From positions 1 to 18,595 of the forward strand of contig JAHHKH010000219.1 of the NCBI GenBank assembly GCA_018679695.1: DNA of 18,595 nucleotides, written 5' to 3'. The stretch's first letter is position 1; each line of letters starts with the position of its first letter. The stretch comes from Maribacter sp. Lineage in GTDB: Bacteria; Bacteroidota; Bacteroidia; Flavobacteriales; Flavobacteriaceae. The translations under genes were made by a program, and so were the position numbers. The notes under the pieces are model-generated. The model did no database searches. It saw nothing but the letters and a program-made list of their open reading frames with translations, and was not told the DNA's origin. Positions 1-7,201 of this stretch are shown one piece after another.

Positions 1-924
1 GATGCGGACGGCGACCCTATTGATACAGACAATATCTTTGTTTCGGTTGATTATATGTCGGGAATGGATGAGGCAAACAAATCCCTTGGTCATCAACAGG
101 TATCTGGTGCTGTGATGGGCAAAGCCCTAACCCAGGCTATGGATTGTAAGGCTTGCCATAAAGAAATTGGAGCCTCAATAGGACCTGAATACAAGGCCAT
201 CGCAGAAAAATATAAGGATAACCCCAAGGCTATGGCCTATTTGCAAAAGAAAATCGTGGAAGGGGGAACTGGTGTATGGGGTGAAGTTATGATGCCTGCC
301 CACCCTAATGTTACACAAGAAGAAACCAGGCAAATTACCCTATATATTCAATCCTTGGCTAAAACGGGATCGGAAACTATTTCCCTGCCGCCATCGGGTA
401 GTATAGTACCCGAACCTTCTGAAAGTGATCACGTAATGGTCATTACAGCAAGTTACACTGATAATGGGCAGACCAATGCACCTGCCTTAACTGGTGTTGG
501 CTCGGTTGCCCTTAGAAGTAGTACGGTACCATTCACACCAACTACAAAAAACAAAGGATTTATGCCAGTTTCGTTTGGGGGGGCTGATTTATTGTTGGCA
601 CCAAAAGATGAAGGTTGGTTTGTCTTTGAGGATATTGATTTGCAAGGAGTCAAGGCAGTATATTTAACCACAGGATGGCAAGCTCCACCGAAAGCAGCGA
701 TCCATTTTGAAATGCGGTTGAACGCGGCTGATGGTAAACTCATCGGTTCTGGTAGTATGCCAGCGCCTGTTGAAGGGCAACCTGGAGGAATGATAGTTAT
801 TCCGATTATGGAACCATTGAATGCAATAGTCGATGAAATTTATTTTGTTCATAAACCAGTAGCGGGTGAGGATAGGGGTGATGCTCCTGTGGCTTTGGTA
901 AATGTTCGTTTTGACAGTAATTAA
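1..924 (+). CDS. Cytochrome c / carbohydrate-binding-like C-terminal part of a large exported protein (5' end outside window)
   Basis: The frame is open from base 1 with no start, so 307 residues of a longer protein are present. The first residues resemble the end of a PKD-like beta domain. A class I cytochrome c domain follows: the heme-binding motif CKACH lies at about residues 50-54 of the fragment, and a Met in the MMPAH stretch about 45 residues later is a plausible axial ligand. After a proline/serine linker comes a beta-rich domain of about 150 residues with the pattern of CBM6-like modules (a GWFVFEDIDL core, then a GKLIGSG turn). In Bacteroidota this tail typically ends multidomain proteins that also carry ThuA-like or PQQ-dependent sugar dehydrogenase domains; that upstream part is inferred, not seen. 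The heme domain implies a periplasmic or exported location. A hairpin terminator follows the stop codon. Confidence 0.8.
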   Translation, partial: DADGDPIDTDNIFVSVDYMSGMDEANKSLGHQQVSGAVMGKALTQAMDCKACHKEIGASIGPEYKAIAEKYKDNPKAMAYLQKKIVEGGTGVWGEVMMPAHPNVTQEETRQITLYIQSLAKTGSETISLPPSGSIVPEPSESDHVMVITASYTDNGQTNAPALTGVGSVALRSSTVPFTPTTKNKGFMPVSFGGADLLLAPKDEGWFVFEDIDLQGVKAVYLTTGWQAPPKAAIHFEMRLNAADGKLIGSGSMPAPVEGQPGGMIVIPIMEPLNAIVDEIYFVHKPVAGEDRGDAPVALVNVRFDSN

Positions 925-943
925 GAAATCAAGTATAAAAACT

Positions 944-986
944 AAAAAGGGGGACTATTTTTTGTAGTGCCCCTATTTACTTTTTG
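944..986 (+). terminator. Probable intrinsic terminator after the cytochrome c gene
   Basis: About 20 bases after the stop codon, GGGGACTA pairs with TAGTGCCCC (one bulged G) around a short T-rich loop, followed by a T-rich stretch at 981-985. The A run at 944-948 preceding the stem gives a partial U tract on the opposite strand, so it may also serve the convergent VOC pseudogene that ends at 991. The stem is imperfect. Confidence 0.6.
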
Positions 987-990
987 TTCT

Positions 991-1420
991 CTAATTAACA
1001 TCAGCAGTATTTCCCTGCTTATCTAAAGGTAAATAGGGGTTGAAAGCGATTTCCCATAGGTTTTCATCGGGGTCGGCAATGTACCCGCTATAACCACCCC
1101 AAAAAACTTCTTCCGGGTGTTTCACGATTTTTTATTCCTTTGCTCAGGAAATCCCTAAAGAGCGAATCAACCTCTTCCTTACTTCGGGTATTGTAGGCTA
1201 AGGTAAACCCCTTAAATCCTGTACCTTCAGCACTCACTGTGGCATCTTCTGCCAATTTTTCACGTGGATAGAGCGATAGTAGAATGCCGTTTAACTGAAA
1301 AAAAGAAATACCCTCATTACTCGAAGCCATTTTTTTCCAACCCAATTTTTCCTCATAAAATTTTGTTGCTACCTCTAAATCGGTAACACCAAGGCTAATA
1401 ATTGTTACTCTCTGTTCCAT
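991..1420 (-). pseudogene. VOC (glyoxalase/bleomycin resistance fold) family gene, frameshifted
   Basis: The start is the ATG at 1418-1420 (MEQRVTIISLGVTDL), the usual opening of small VOC proteins; a TTG ten codons upstream is in frame but unlikely. Reading is normal through about residue 96, then the frame runs into a stop at 1088. The missing C-terminus lies in the next frame down to the TAG at 991-993: KIVKHPEEVFWGGYSGYIAD, then a DENLWEIAFNP block, which is the conserved family ending. The shift maps to an A6 run (minus strand, 1128-1133). Frame 2 has a stop at 1132-1134 just before it, and removing one A gives a 142-residue protein of normal family length. The gene is either recently inactivated or carries a sequence error. 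Substrate unknown; VOC proteins include metal-dependent lyases, isomerases and resistance proteins. Confidence 0.85.
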
Positions 1421-1520
1421 ATTTGGGATTTCTATAAATTCGTTTGTCAATAGGGGAATTATAGCGCAATAATGTTAAAACTTCGAGAATATTGGATAGT
1501 AGTATACCTCTAATTTGCAA

Positions 1521-1898
1521 TCATTTTTCATTTAACCACTCCAAAGCCTTCTTTCTATTCTTGAACATTTTTGCAAACCAACCTAAATTTTGTGTCGCAA
1601 AAACATAAAATTCGGCTGTTGTTTTTGCATGTAGATTCCTAGGCTCAATCAAAGCAAGTCTGGTAGCAGGGTTCATTCCCCATTTGGTATATAAACTATT
1701 AGGTAGTTCAAAAAGCTCGGTACGATTGGCTTTAATCTCAAGGTAGGCGCAATCAATCAACATCTTGGTGCTACTGTGTTCATTCGCTTGATTAATATTT
1801 GTAATGCTTGATTCTACAATATCCCTGAAACTCATTACCCCCAGATAGGTAAGTACCATGACATTTTCTTCTTTGTAGTGATCCACACTCCATCCCAT
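1521..1898 (-). CDS. STAS/SpoIIAA-like domain protein
   Basis: A 125-residue soluble protein without a signal peptide or membrane segment. Its pattern fits the SpoIIAA-like (STAS-fold) family: an opening strand (WSVDHYKEENVMVLTYLG), a helix (MSFRDIVESSITNINQA), a central strand ending in an Asp (KMLIDCAYLE), and the family-typical ending in which a basic helix finishes with EALEWL-like residues (KKALEWLNEK). Such proteins in Bacteroidota are small, of unknown role, and may bind lipids or act as switch proteins. I chose the ATG at 1896-1898; a TTG at 1911-1913 would add five residues (MKILF) and cannot be excluded, since related proteins can have a short lead before the Trp. The gene is divergent from the decarboxylase at 2075, with 176 bases between the two starts and no recognisable promoter for this gene. 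Confidence 0.7.
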   Translation of the reverse strand: MGWSVDHYKEENVMVLTYLGVMSFRDIVESSITNINQANEHSSTKMLIDCAYLEIKANRTELFELPNSLYTKWGMNPATRLALIEPRNLHAKTTAEFYVFATQNLGWFAKMFKNRKKALEWLNEK

Positions 1899-2074
1899 AA
1901 ACAATATCTTCAAATTGATTGAAATTCATTCGCTGTTGAATACGCATTTTAAAAATAGAAATCTTTCATGAAAAACCCTATTTCAGAATAATTAAATAGA
2001 AAAATTAGTTCTTTTAAAGCAACAAATCACAAAACCGCTCCTATGGGTTAAAATATTTTTTGTAATTACGCTAT

Positions 2075-3517
2075 ATGATCAAAAGAATTAAAGCCCTGGA
2101 AAAAATTTCACAGATGTTGGAACCTAAGGGTAGCCAACGGACATATTGGAATAACTCCATTCAAAATTACGCGGATGATTTTTTGGATAATTTCAACCAA
2201 CATACCACATACGTAGTTTCAGAAACCATGGGAAATGGGATTTATGATTTCCCAATAGAAGAAAATGGCAAACCTATTGAGGAGGTGTTGCAATGCCTCA
2301 AGGATAATGTAGATACCCCTAATATAAACCCAGCCTCTGGAGGTCATTTTGGTTATATTCCCGGGGGAGGCGTCTTTACTACGGCTATGGGCGACTATTT
2401 GGCTGCGGTTACGAATCGTTACGCTGGAATATTTTTTGCCTGTCCTGGGGGTGTGCGTATGGAAAATATGCTACTGCGGTGGATGTGCAGGATGGTAGGG
2501 TATCCCTCAACGGCCCTTGGTAATCTCACTTCAGGGGGCTCCATTGCCAATCTTTCAGCTATTACTACTGCAAGGGATGCCAAAGGTATTAAAGCTAAGG
2601 ATATTGAAAAATGTGTTATCTACATGACACATCAATTACACCATTGTGTGCAAAAAGCATTGCGCATTGCAGGCATGAGAGAGTGCATCATAAGGTATAT
2701 TCCCATGGATGACTACTTTAAGATGAAACCAAAGGATTTAAACCAACAGATCCAGGAAGATAAAACGGATGGTCTGCTGCCATTTATGGTGTTCGCTTCT
2801 GCTGGCACTACTGATACAGGTGTTGTTGATCCCTTGGAAGCAATTGGTATCATTGCCAAGGATAATAAGTTGTGGTTTCATGTGGATGCTGCCTATGGCG
2901 GATTTTTTATGCTATCCGATACTTTGAAACCTGCATTCAAAGGAGTGGAGTTATCCGATTCAATTGCTATTGATCCGCACAAGGGTATGTTTCTTTCCTA
3001 TGGTATTGGGGCAATACTGATAAAGGATACTGAAGCCCTTTATGAAACCCATCGATACTCCGCGAATTACATGCAAGACGCATTTACCCTTGACGAAGAG
3101 CCTTCCCCTGCCGACCTTTCCCCTGAGTTGACCAAACACTTTCGAGGATTGCGTATGTGGATATCACTCCAATTATTGGGCGTAGCACCTTTTAGGGCCG
3201 CTTTGGAGGAAAAAATATTGTTATGCCGATATTTTTATAAAGAAGTAGAAAAATTGGGATTCGAAGTGGGCCCTAAGCCCGATTTATCGATTGCTATTTT
3301 TAGGTACGTGCCCAAAACTGGGGATGTAAATGCTTTTAATCAAGATATTGTTGATCAAATTATGCAAGACGGACGCATCTTTTTATCGTCGACGACTATA
3401 GGAGGGGTATATTGGATACGCTTCGCTGTTTTGTCGTTTAGAACGCATCTGAAACAGGTTGATTTGGCTTTACATATACTGGCGGGACTTACAGCCGGTC
3501 CAAAAGAAGTTTTTTGA
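2075..3517 (+). CDS. Group II PLP-dependent amino-acid decarboxylase
   Basis: A 480-residue cytoplasmic enzyme of PLP fold type I, in the family of aromatic-L-amino-acid, glutamate and related decarboxylases, and of usual family length. The PLP-stacking His is H189 (in THQLHHCV). HVDAAYGG at 269-276 supplies the Asp that pairs with the PLP ring nitrogen (D271). Lys303 in IDPHKG is the Schiff-base lysine. TSGGSIANL (152-160) is the phosphate-binding loop, and HFRGLRMW (355-362) is a conserved segment of the aromatic decarboxylase group. The substrate cannot be read from the sequence; tyrosine, DOPA, tryptophan or another amino acid are all possible. It stands alone between divergent and convergent neighbours. 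A TA-TTT-TTTG stretch at 2054-2062, with a spacer one base longer than the Bacteroidota -7 consensus, is a weak promoter candidate just upstream. No Shine-Dalgarno is seen. Confidence 0.9.
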   Translation: MIKRIKALEKISQMLEPKGSQRTYWNNSIQNYADDFLDNFNQHTTYVVSETMGNGIYDFPIEENGKPIEEVLQCLKDNVDTPNINPASGGHFGYIPGGGVFTTAMGDYLAAVTNRYAGIFFACPGGVRMENMLLRWMCRMVGYPSTALGNLTSGGSIANLSAITTARDAKGIKAKDIEKCVIYMTHQLHHCVQKALRIAGMRECIIRYIPMDDYFKMKPKDLNQQIQEDKTDGLLPFMVFASAGTTDTGVVDPLEAIGIIAKDNKLWFHVDAAYGGFFMLSDTLKPAFKGVELSDSIAIDPHKGMFLSYGIGAILIKDTEALYETHRYSANYMQDAFTLDEEPSPADLSPELTKHFRGLRMWISLQLLGVAPFRAALEEKILLCRYFYKEVEKLGFEVGPKPDLSIAIFRYVPKTGDVNAFNQDIVDQIMQDGRIFLSSTTIGGVYWIRFAVLSFRTHLKQVDLALHILAGLTAGPKEVF

Positions 3518-3566
3518 ATTATACTCTGGATAACTATTTATAAACTTTGAAGTATTGCACTTATCT

Positions 3567-3950
3567 TCAATACATGGTATTCCCATTAGCTGAAGTTTTA
3601 GGTATCTCTTGCATAGCGTCCCAGTGTTCAACGATCTTGCCGGCAGTATCGAATCGGAAAAAATCCATGGTAACATATTCCATATTGTCTGGCCAGACCT
3701 GATGGGTATGCAAGGCAACCAAATCCCCTTCTGCAATTGCACGGACGAATTCTATTGATTTTTTAGGATATTCATGTTGCATTCTTTCAAAATAGGCGAT
3801 GAACGGCTCTGTACCATCCCCAACCAAAGGATTGTGTTGAATATATTCTTTTCCGACGAACAATTCAATGGCACGTTTAGGTTGTCCTTCGTAGGCCATT
3901 TTATAAAAGGAAATGGCGTTTTCTTTGTTCTGTTTTAAATTCACAGGCAT
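3567..3950 (-). CDS. SnoaL-like / NTF2-fold protein
   Basis: A 127-residue protein with the pattern of the SnoaL-like branch of the NTF2 superfamily: an N-terminal helix (ENAISFYKMAYEG), then YIQHNP near residue 37, a DLVALHTHQVW strand, a MDFFRFD strand, and GKIVEHWDAMQEIP near the C-terminus. The HWD(A/V)xQ ending is typical of this group. Members include polyketide cyclases, isomerases and many uncharacterised stand-alone proteins, so the reaction is unknown. There is no signal peptide. It ends 49 bases from the convergent decarboxylase at 3517, with only a weak possible hairpin (GTATTG/CAATAC, about 3557-3580) there, part of it inside the end of this gene. Upstream lies a spaced palindrome. 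The intact VOC gene on the same strand ends 237 bases upstream, so co-transcription is possible but not shown. Confidence 0.8.
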   Translation of the reverse strand: MPVNLKQNKENAISFYKMAYEGQPKRAIELFVGKEYIQHNPLVGDGTEPFIAYFERMQHEYPKKSIEFVRAIAEGDLVALHTHQVWPDNMEYVTMDFFRFDTAGKIVEHWDAMQEIPKTSANGNTMY

Positions 3951-4187
3951 TGCAGTTTTTACTTTTTTTAGTGTACTAAAAGGCCTTGTTTAACATCCTA
4001 TGCTTATTAGTGTATATGATTAAAGGCACTTTTATAATTCTCTAATGTGGAATTAATGATAATTCTTGGGATGCTTGATGATGGACTTTTGGTTATTTGT
4101 ATTGATGGTAAAAAATCACCTAGGTTTTCATTTACAGGTGGTATCAATCGTTCATTATATATGTTTTCTATATCATTTCGTTTGTAC
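3951..4187. other. Intergenic region without a convincing gene
   Basis: The 237 bases between the VOC stop and the SnoaL-like start contain the palindrome at 3966-3981. On the minus strand, a 60-codon stretch stays open down to 4007, out of frame with the VOC gene and without its own start codon. Its reading (for example NENLGDFLPSIQ) looks protein-like but I recognise no family. It may be a gene remnant or chance. Confidence 0.35.
3966..3981. repeat. Spaced palindrome upstream of the SnoaL-like gene (possible operator)
   Basis: TTTTAGT and ACTAAAA flank a 2-base spacer as perfect inverted arms. The site lies 16-31 bases upstream of the start codon of the SnoaL-like gene, where a repressor site or part of a promoter would be expected. 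AT-rich palindromes of this length also arise by chance, so a regulatory role is only a suggestion. Confidence 0.3.
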
Positions 4188-4553
4188 CTACTGGTTCGAA
4201 TGTAGTCCAATACGATTTCCTTCCGTATCAATACATTGGGCATAAAAACCAAATTCACCAATATCAGATTTTGGGATAAGTAGTTTACCGCCTGCTTCCA
4301 CGACGCGTTCAACTTGCGTAGCGACATCCTCGCAAGTAAAGTAAATCAAGGTGCCATCAGCGCTTGGTTTACTCTCATTTGAATGTACGAGTGCACCAGC
4401 GGATCCCACCATATTTGGTGCACCAAACATATACATTTTACTATGGGGCATTTCAATAAATTGAAATTCCAACATAAAAACCTTAGCATAAAAGTTTTTA
4501 GCTCTTTCAAGATCAATCGTGGCGATCTCAAACCATTGTACTGGATTATTCAT
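4188..4553 (-). CDS. VOC family protein (glyoxalase/bleomycin resistance fold), intact
   Basis: A 121-residue single-module VOC protein. It starts MNNPVQWFEIATIDLERAKNFY, the first strand and helix of the fold. MYMFGAPN and SAGALVHSNE form the middle strands, TLIYFTCEDVATQVERVVEAGG is the second beta-alpha unit, and the end EGNRIGLHSNQ carries the C-terminal metal-side strand. It resembles a widespread small group annotated only as VOC or glyoxalase-like, close to proteins built as half of a CFP32/AprX-like tandem, so its substrate is unknown. It is not a close copy of the broken VOC gene at 991-1420: the two differ throughout, so this is not a recent duplication. A consensus flavobacterial promoter lies about 170 bases upstream, giving a long leader. 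The stop is followed by 237 bases without a convincing gene. Confidence 0.85.
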   Translation of the reverse strand: MNNPVQWFEIATIDLERAKNFYAKVFMLEFQFIEMPHSKMYMFGAPNMVGSAGALVHSNESKPSADGTLIYFTCEDVATQVERVVEAGGKLLIPKSDIGEFGFYAQCIDTEGNRIGLHSNQ

Positions 4554-4716
4554 TTGTATATGGTTTTGTTAACATTCCCATTTCCATTTTAAGGCCTAAA
4601 AGTTTCTGCCATGATGAGCTCCAAACCGTTTAAAAAACAGTTGGGGGGATTGCGACCTGGCAGCTGATTTTTTTATCCGGTTTTAGCCTTGCTTAAAGTT
4701 AAGGATTTAAGATTTA
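4554..4716 (-). other. Long predicted 5' leader of the VOC gene, with a hairpin
   Basis: If transcription starts just downstream of the box at 4723-4730, about 160 untranslated bases precede the VOC start codon. They contain an imperfect hairpin at 4621-4644 (CCAACTGTTT paired with AAACGGTTTGG, one bulge and one G-U pair, T3 loop), a C6 run just before it, and a 28-codon stretch open between stops (4589-4672) that lacks an upstream start codon. I do not recognise a known riboswitch here. No U tract follows the hairpin, so it is not a classic terminator. Confidence 0.35.
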
Positions 4717-4722
4717 TCGAGC

Positions 4723-4753
4723 CAAAAGTATGCTTTGGAAAATTGGCTCACAA
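4723..4753 (-). promoter_or_regulatory. Consensus Bacteroidota promoter (TTG-N20-TACTTTTG)
   Basis: On the minus strand, TTG at 4751-4753 is followed after 20 bases by TACTTTTG (4723-4730). This fits the Bacteroidota vegetative promoter pattern TTG-N(about 17-23)-TAnnTTTG exactly. It points towards the VOC gene starting at 4553 and lies downstream of the terminator of the DUF6090 gene, so the two genes are probably separate transcription units. Confidence 0.6.
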
Positions 4754-4782
4754 AAGATTATAGATACGGTGACGGCAGTTAT

Positions 4783-4812
4783 AAAAAATTGGAATAGCTA
4801 TTCCAATTTTTT
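4783..4812 (-). terminator. Intrinsic terminator overlapping the DUF6090 stop codon
   Basis: A perfect 30-base palindrome: an AAAAAATTGGAATAG arm and its exact complement, with no spacer. The TAG stop codon of the DUF6090 gene (4798-4800) sits in the middle, and the second arm ends in TTTTTT on the minus strand. The U tract is part of the stem. The perfect symmetry means it could also act on the plus strand, although no plus-strand gene ends here. Confidence 0.65.
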
Positions 4813-5502
4813 ATTTAATTTGAATAAAAGATCGTTTATCTGCCCCACGGCATTCCGATATTGGGGTTCCTTTTCCTCCATAATCATAATAAAAATCTCT
4901 ATGTCGTTTTGGAACCTATAGCCATATAAGGCATCGAGATCCATTATTTCAGGAGGATTGATTCTAACGTAGTCGGCAATTTTTGGCAATACCATGAACA
5001 TAAAGTCCTGTTGGGTTCTTTCCAATCTGTTTATATAATTATACAAGACGGCAAGGCGTTTAAGGTCAGCAAGAATTTCTTTGTCCCCTATAAGGTCTTG
5101 TTCTCCGCTGGTGAACAATCGATCATATATTGGCCTGTCGTTTTTAAAGTCTGAAAATTTTGTTAGTTCAGAAGCGATGATGGCAAGTGAATCCCTATGT
5201 TCTTTATTCTTATCGGTTAGTATGATATTTGTGCCTGATCTATATCTTTCAAGGAAGTAACTATTGTAGTTGGAATTTTGTTGTATATCCTTTAGGTCCT
5301 CACTCAATTCGGTCTTAATGTCCTCATAGAGATGTAGCTCGTCTTTTTTTAGGTCCGACGAATCCTTAAGGTTATTGATCGAAAGTGCTATCAATATTCC
5401 AATTACCACTAATATTATTTCACCCACGGCATAGGTGAGATAGGTACTAAATTTTCTTTTTTTAATGAGTTCTTGTCGTATTTTTTTAAAGAATTTCAGC
5501 AT
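4798..5502 (-). CDS. DUF6090 family single-pass membrane protein
   Basis: A 234-residue protein. The N-terminus is a short basic amphipathic segment (MLKFFKKIRQELIKKRKF) followed by one transmembrane helix (about residues 22-43, containing VGEIILVVIGILIALSINN), the hallmark of the DUF6090 family common in Flavobacteriaceae. The rest is charged and mostly helical, probably a soluble domain on one side of the inner membrane, with a DRLFTSGEQDLIGDKEI segment characteristic of the family. Function is unknown; members often occur as tandem or scattered paralogs with no fixed context. Its start lies 79 bases downstream of the end of the M1 peptidase gene on the same strand. I see neither a consensus promoter nor a terminator in that gap, so read-through from the peptidase operon is possible. 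Confidence 0.85.
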   Translation of the reverse strand: MLKFFKKIRQELIKKRKFSTYLTYAVGEIILVVIGILIALSINNLKDSSDLKKDELHLYEDIKTELSEDLKDIQQNSNYNSYFLERYRSGTNIILTDKNKEHRDSLAIIASELTKFSDFKNDRPIYDRLFTSGEQDLIGDKEILADLKRLAVLYNYINRLERTQQDFMFMVLPKIADYVRINPPEIMDLDALYGYRFQNDIEIFIMIMEEKEPQYRNAVGQINDLLFKLNKKLE

Positions 5503-5581
5503 AAGCCAATCGCTTTTTCATTTATTTTGGAATTACAGCCGAATAGTGAATATGATAAAAGATTGTGCTTTCATTTTAGTT

Positions 5582-7198
5582 TTATTGCATTTTTAGAACC
5601 TCTATGAAAAAATTCTTATCCACTTCAAGCGTGGAAAGATCACTTTTGAATTGTACAGTTTGCCAATTGGCATTTGGTGTAATCCAATGGGTTTTTCCTT
5701 TGATAAAAACCCGAATGGGCATTTTAAATTCATCGACAACTTTGGTGTATCGATATTTTAAGGAATTACCATCTATGTTATATTCCAGAACTGGTATCAT
5801 GGTCGTACGCAGATATTGGTCGAAAATCGTCCTAAGTTCCAACCCCGTTTTATCAATCAGGTATTTTTCGATTTGTGCCGAAGAAACGGTTTGGTGGTAA
5901 AAATCCTTATTCAACCCACGTAATATTTGCCTCCATTTTTCATCATCGCCCACTAATTGACGAATATTGTGCAAAAGATTGGAGCCCTTGTAATACATAT
6001 CACCCGAGCCCTCTTTGTTGACATTATAAGGGCCTATGACAGGAATGTCGTTCTTAATGTTTTTACGAAGCCCTATCACATATTCCTCTGACGCCTTGGT
6101 TCCAAAGTGATAATCCAAATATAGGTTTTCGGAGTATGAGGTAAAACCTTCATGTATCCACATATCGGCAATATCGATATTGGTAATATTATTTGCGAAC
6201 CATTCATGACCCGATTCATGAATGATCAAAAAGTCGAACAGCATTCCCCAACCCGAGCCCGATAAATCCCTACCCAAATAACCATTTTGATAGTGGTTGC
6301 CATAGGTAACCGAACTCTGGTGCTCCATGCCCAAATAGGGAACTTCCACCAATTTAAAACTGTCCTCATAAAAAGGGTAGGGGCCAAACCAATATTCAAA
6401 GGCCCTAAGGGTCATGGGTGCCTGCCGAAATTGTTCTTTGGCCTTTTCCAAATTATCACGGAGTACATAGTAATCCATATCCAGAAGACCATTTTCACCT
6501 TTGTATTTTTCACCAAAATGTACGTAATCACCGATGTTCACATTTACCCCATAGTTGTTGATAGGGTTTGCTACAAACCAATGGTAAGTATTGGTTTCCT
6601 CATCAACTTTCCGCAATCGCCCATTCGAGACATTCATCAATCCCTTCGGGACTTTTACACTCATAGCCATACTATCCACTTCATCGTACATATGATCCTT
6701 GTTCGGCCACCATACGCTCGCCCCAAGACCTTGGCAACTTGTGGCCACAAAATGCTTGCCGTTTTCGTCTTTCTTCCAGGAGAAACCACCATCCCATGGT
6801 GCACGAACCGCTTCCTTGGGATACCCTGAATAATGAACTACAATCTCTTTGTATGTTCCTTTTTTCTGCTTCTTTTTCAGTTTAATGAAATGTGCATTAC
6901 CGTTAGAGGTTACCTTTAATTCCTTGCCATCCTGGGTAACCATATCAATTTTCAAGGGCGGTTGTAAATCAACTTGGAGGACTTTCCTTTCTTCCAAAAC
7001 CTTATATCGAATAAGGTTGCTTCCTGAAATGAATTTCTCATCGGGTTTTACCTCAATATCCAAGTGATAGTAGTTCAAATCCCACCAGGAACGTTCAGGG
7101 GTTATACTTCCTCGTAATGTGTCTTGTTCTGTAAATTCTTGGGCCGGAAGATCCAGGGCCATAATGAGTATAATGAGTATAAGAAAATGTTTTTTCAT
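5582..7198 (-). CDS. Exported M1 family zinc aminopeptidase
   Basis: A 538-residue peptidase of the M1 (aminopeptidase N/LTA4 hydrolase) family. It has a signal peptide (MKKHFLILIILIMALDLPAQ), so it is periplasmic or secreted. The N-terminal beta-saddle domain runs to about residue 230. The catalytic domain has the exopeptidase loop as GMEHQ (290-294, in place of the classic GAMEN), the zinc motif HESGH (327-331) and the third ligand E350 in WIHEGF, 19 residues after H331 as expected. The Tyr in MYYKGS (402 or 403) is the likely transition-state stabiliser. It lacks the long C-terminal helical domain of aminopeptidase N and ends in a short beta region, so it belongs to the short Bacteroidota type. 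It starts 3 bases after the M28 stop codon, so the two are co-transcribed. Role: release of N-terminal amino acids from external peptides. Confidence 0.93.
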   Translation of the reverse strand: MKKHFLILIILIMALDLPAQEFTEQDTLRGSITPERSWWDLNYYHLDIEVKPDEKFISGSNLIRYKVLEERKVLQVDLQPPLKIDMVTQDGKELKVTSNGNAHFIKLKKKQKKGTYKEIVVHYSGYPKEAVRAPWDGGFSWKKDENGKHFVATSCQGLGASVWWPNKDHMYDEVDSMAMSVKVPKGLMNVSNGRLRKVDEETNTYHWFVANPINNYGVNVNIGDYVHFGEKYKGENGLLDMDYYVLRDNLEKAKEQFRQAPMTLRAFEYWFGPYPFYEDSFKLVEVPYLGMEHQSSVTYGNHYQNGYLGRDLSGSGWGMLFDFLIIHESGHEWFANNITNIDIADMWIHEGFTSYSENLYLDYHFGTKASEEYVIGLRKNIKNDIPVIGPYNVNKEGSGDMYYKGSNLLHNIRQLVGDDEKWRQILRGLNKDFYHQTVSSAQIEKYLIDKTGLELRTIFDQYLRTTMIPVLEYNIDGNSLKYRYTKVVDEFKMPIRVFIKGKTHWITPNANWQTVQFKSDLSTLEVDKNFFIEVLKMQ

Positions 7199-7201
7199 AT
7201 T

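Noticed and set aside
453..743. 96-codon open frame on the minus strand
   Set aside because: It is antisense to the carbohydrate-binding-like domain of the first gene.
1128..1133. Programmed -1 ribosomal frameshifting in the VOC gene
   Set aside because: The A run is short and the needed shift is +1, so the A AAA AAG type of -1 slippage does not restore the frame.
3557..3580. Hairpin between the convergent decarboxylase and SnoaL-like genes as a terminator
   Set aside because: GTATTG/CAATAC has a 6-base stem with a long loop and no U tract on either side, and it extends into the SnoaL-like coding region.
4007..4327. 106-codon minus-strand frame taken as a full gene
   Set aside because: Its first half overlaps the intact VOC gene in another frame and reads as a shadow; only the last part is outside the VOC gene, and it is kept as a possible remnant.
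991..4553. The two VOC genes as a recent duplication
   Set aside because: Their protein sequences differ throughout, including the first strand, the middle strands and the C-terminal motif, so they are separate family members.
6287..6829. 180-codon open frame on the plus strand
   Set aside because: It lies wholly antisense to the M1 peptidase gene, whose motifs are intact, and its translation shows no recognisable domain.
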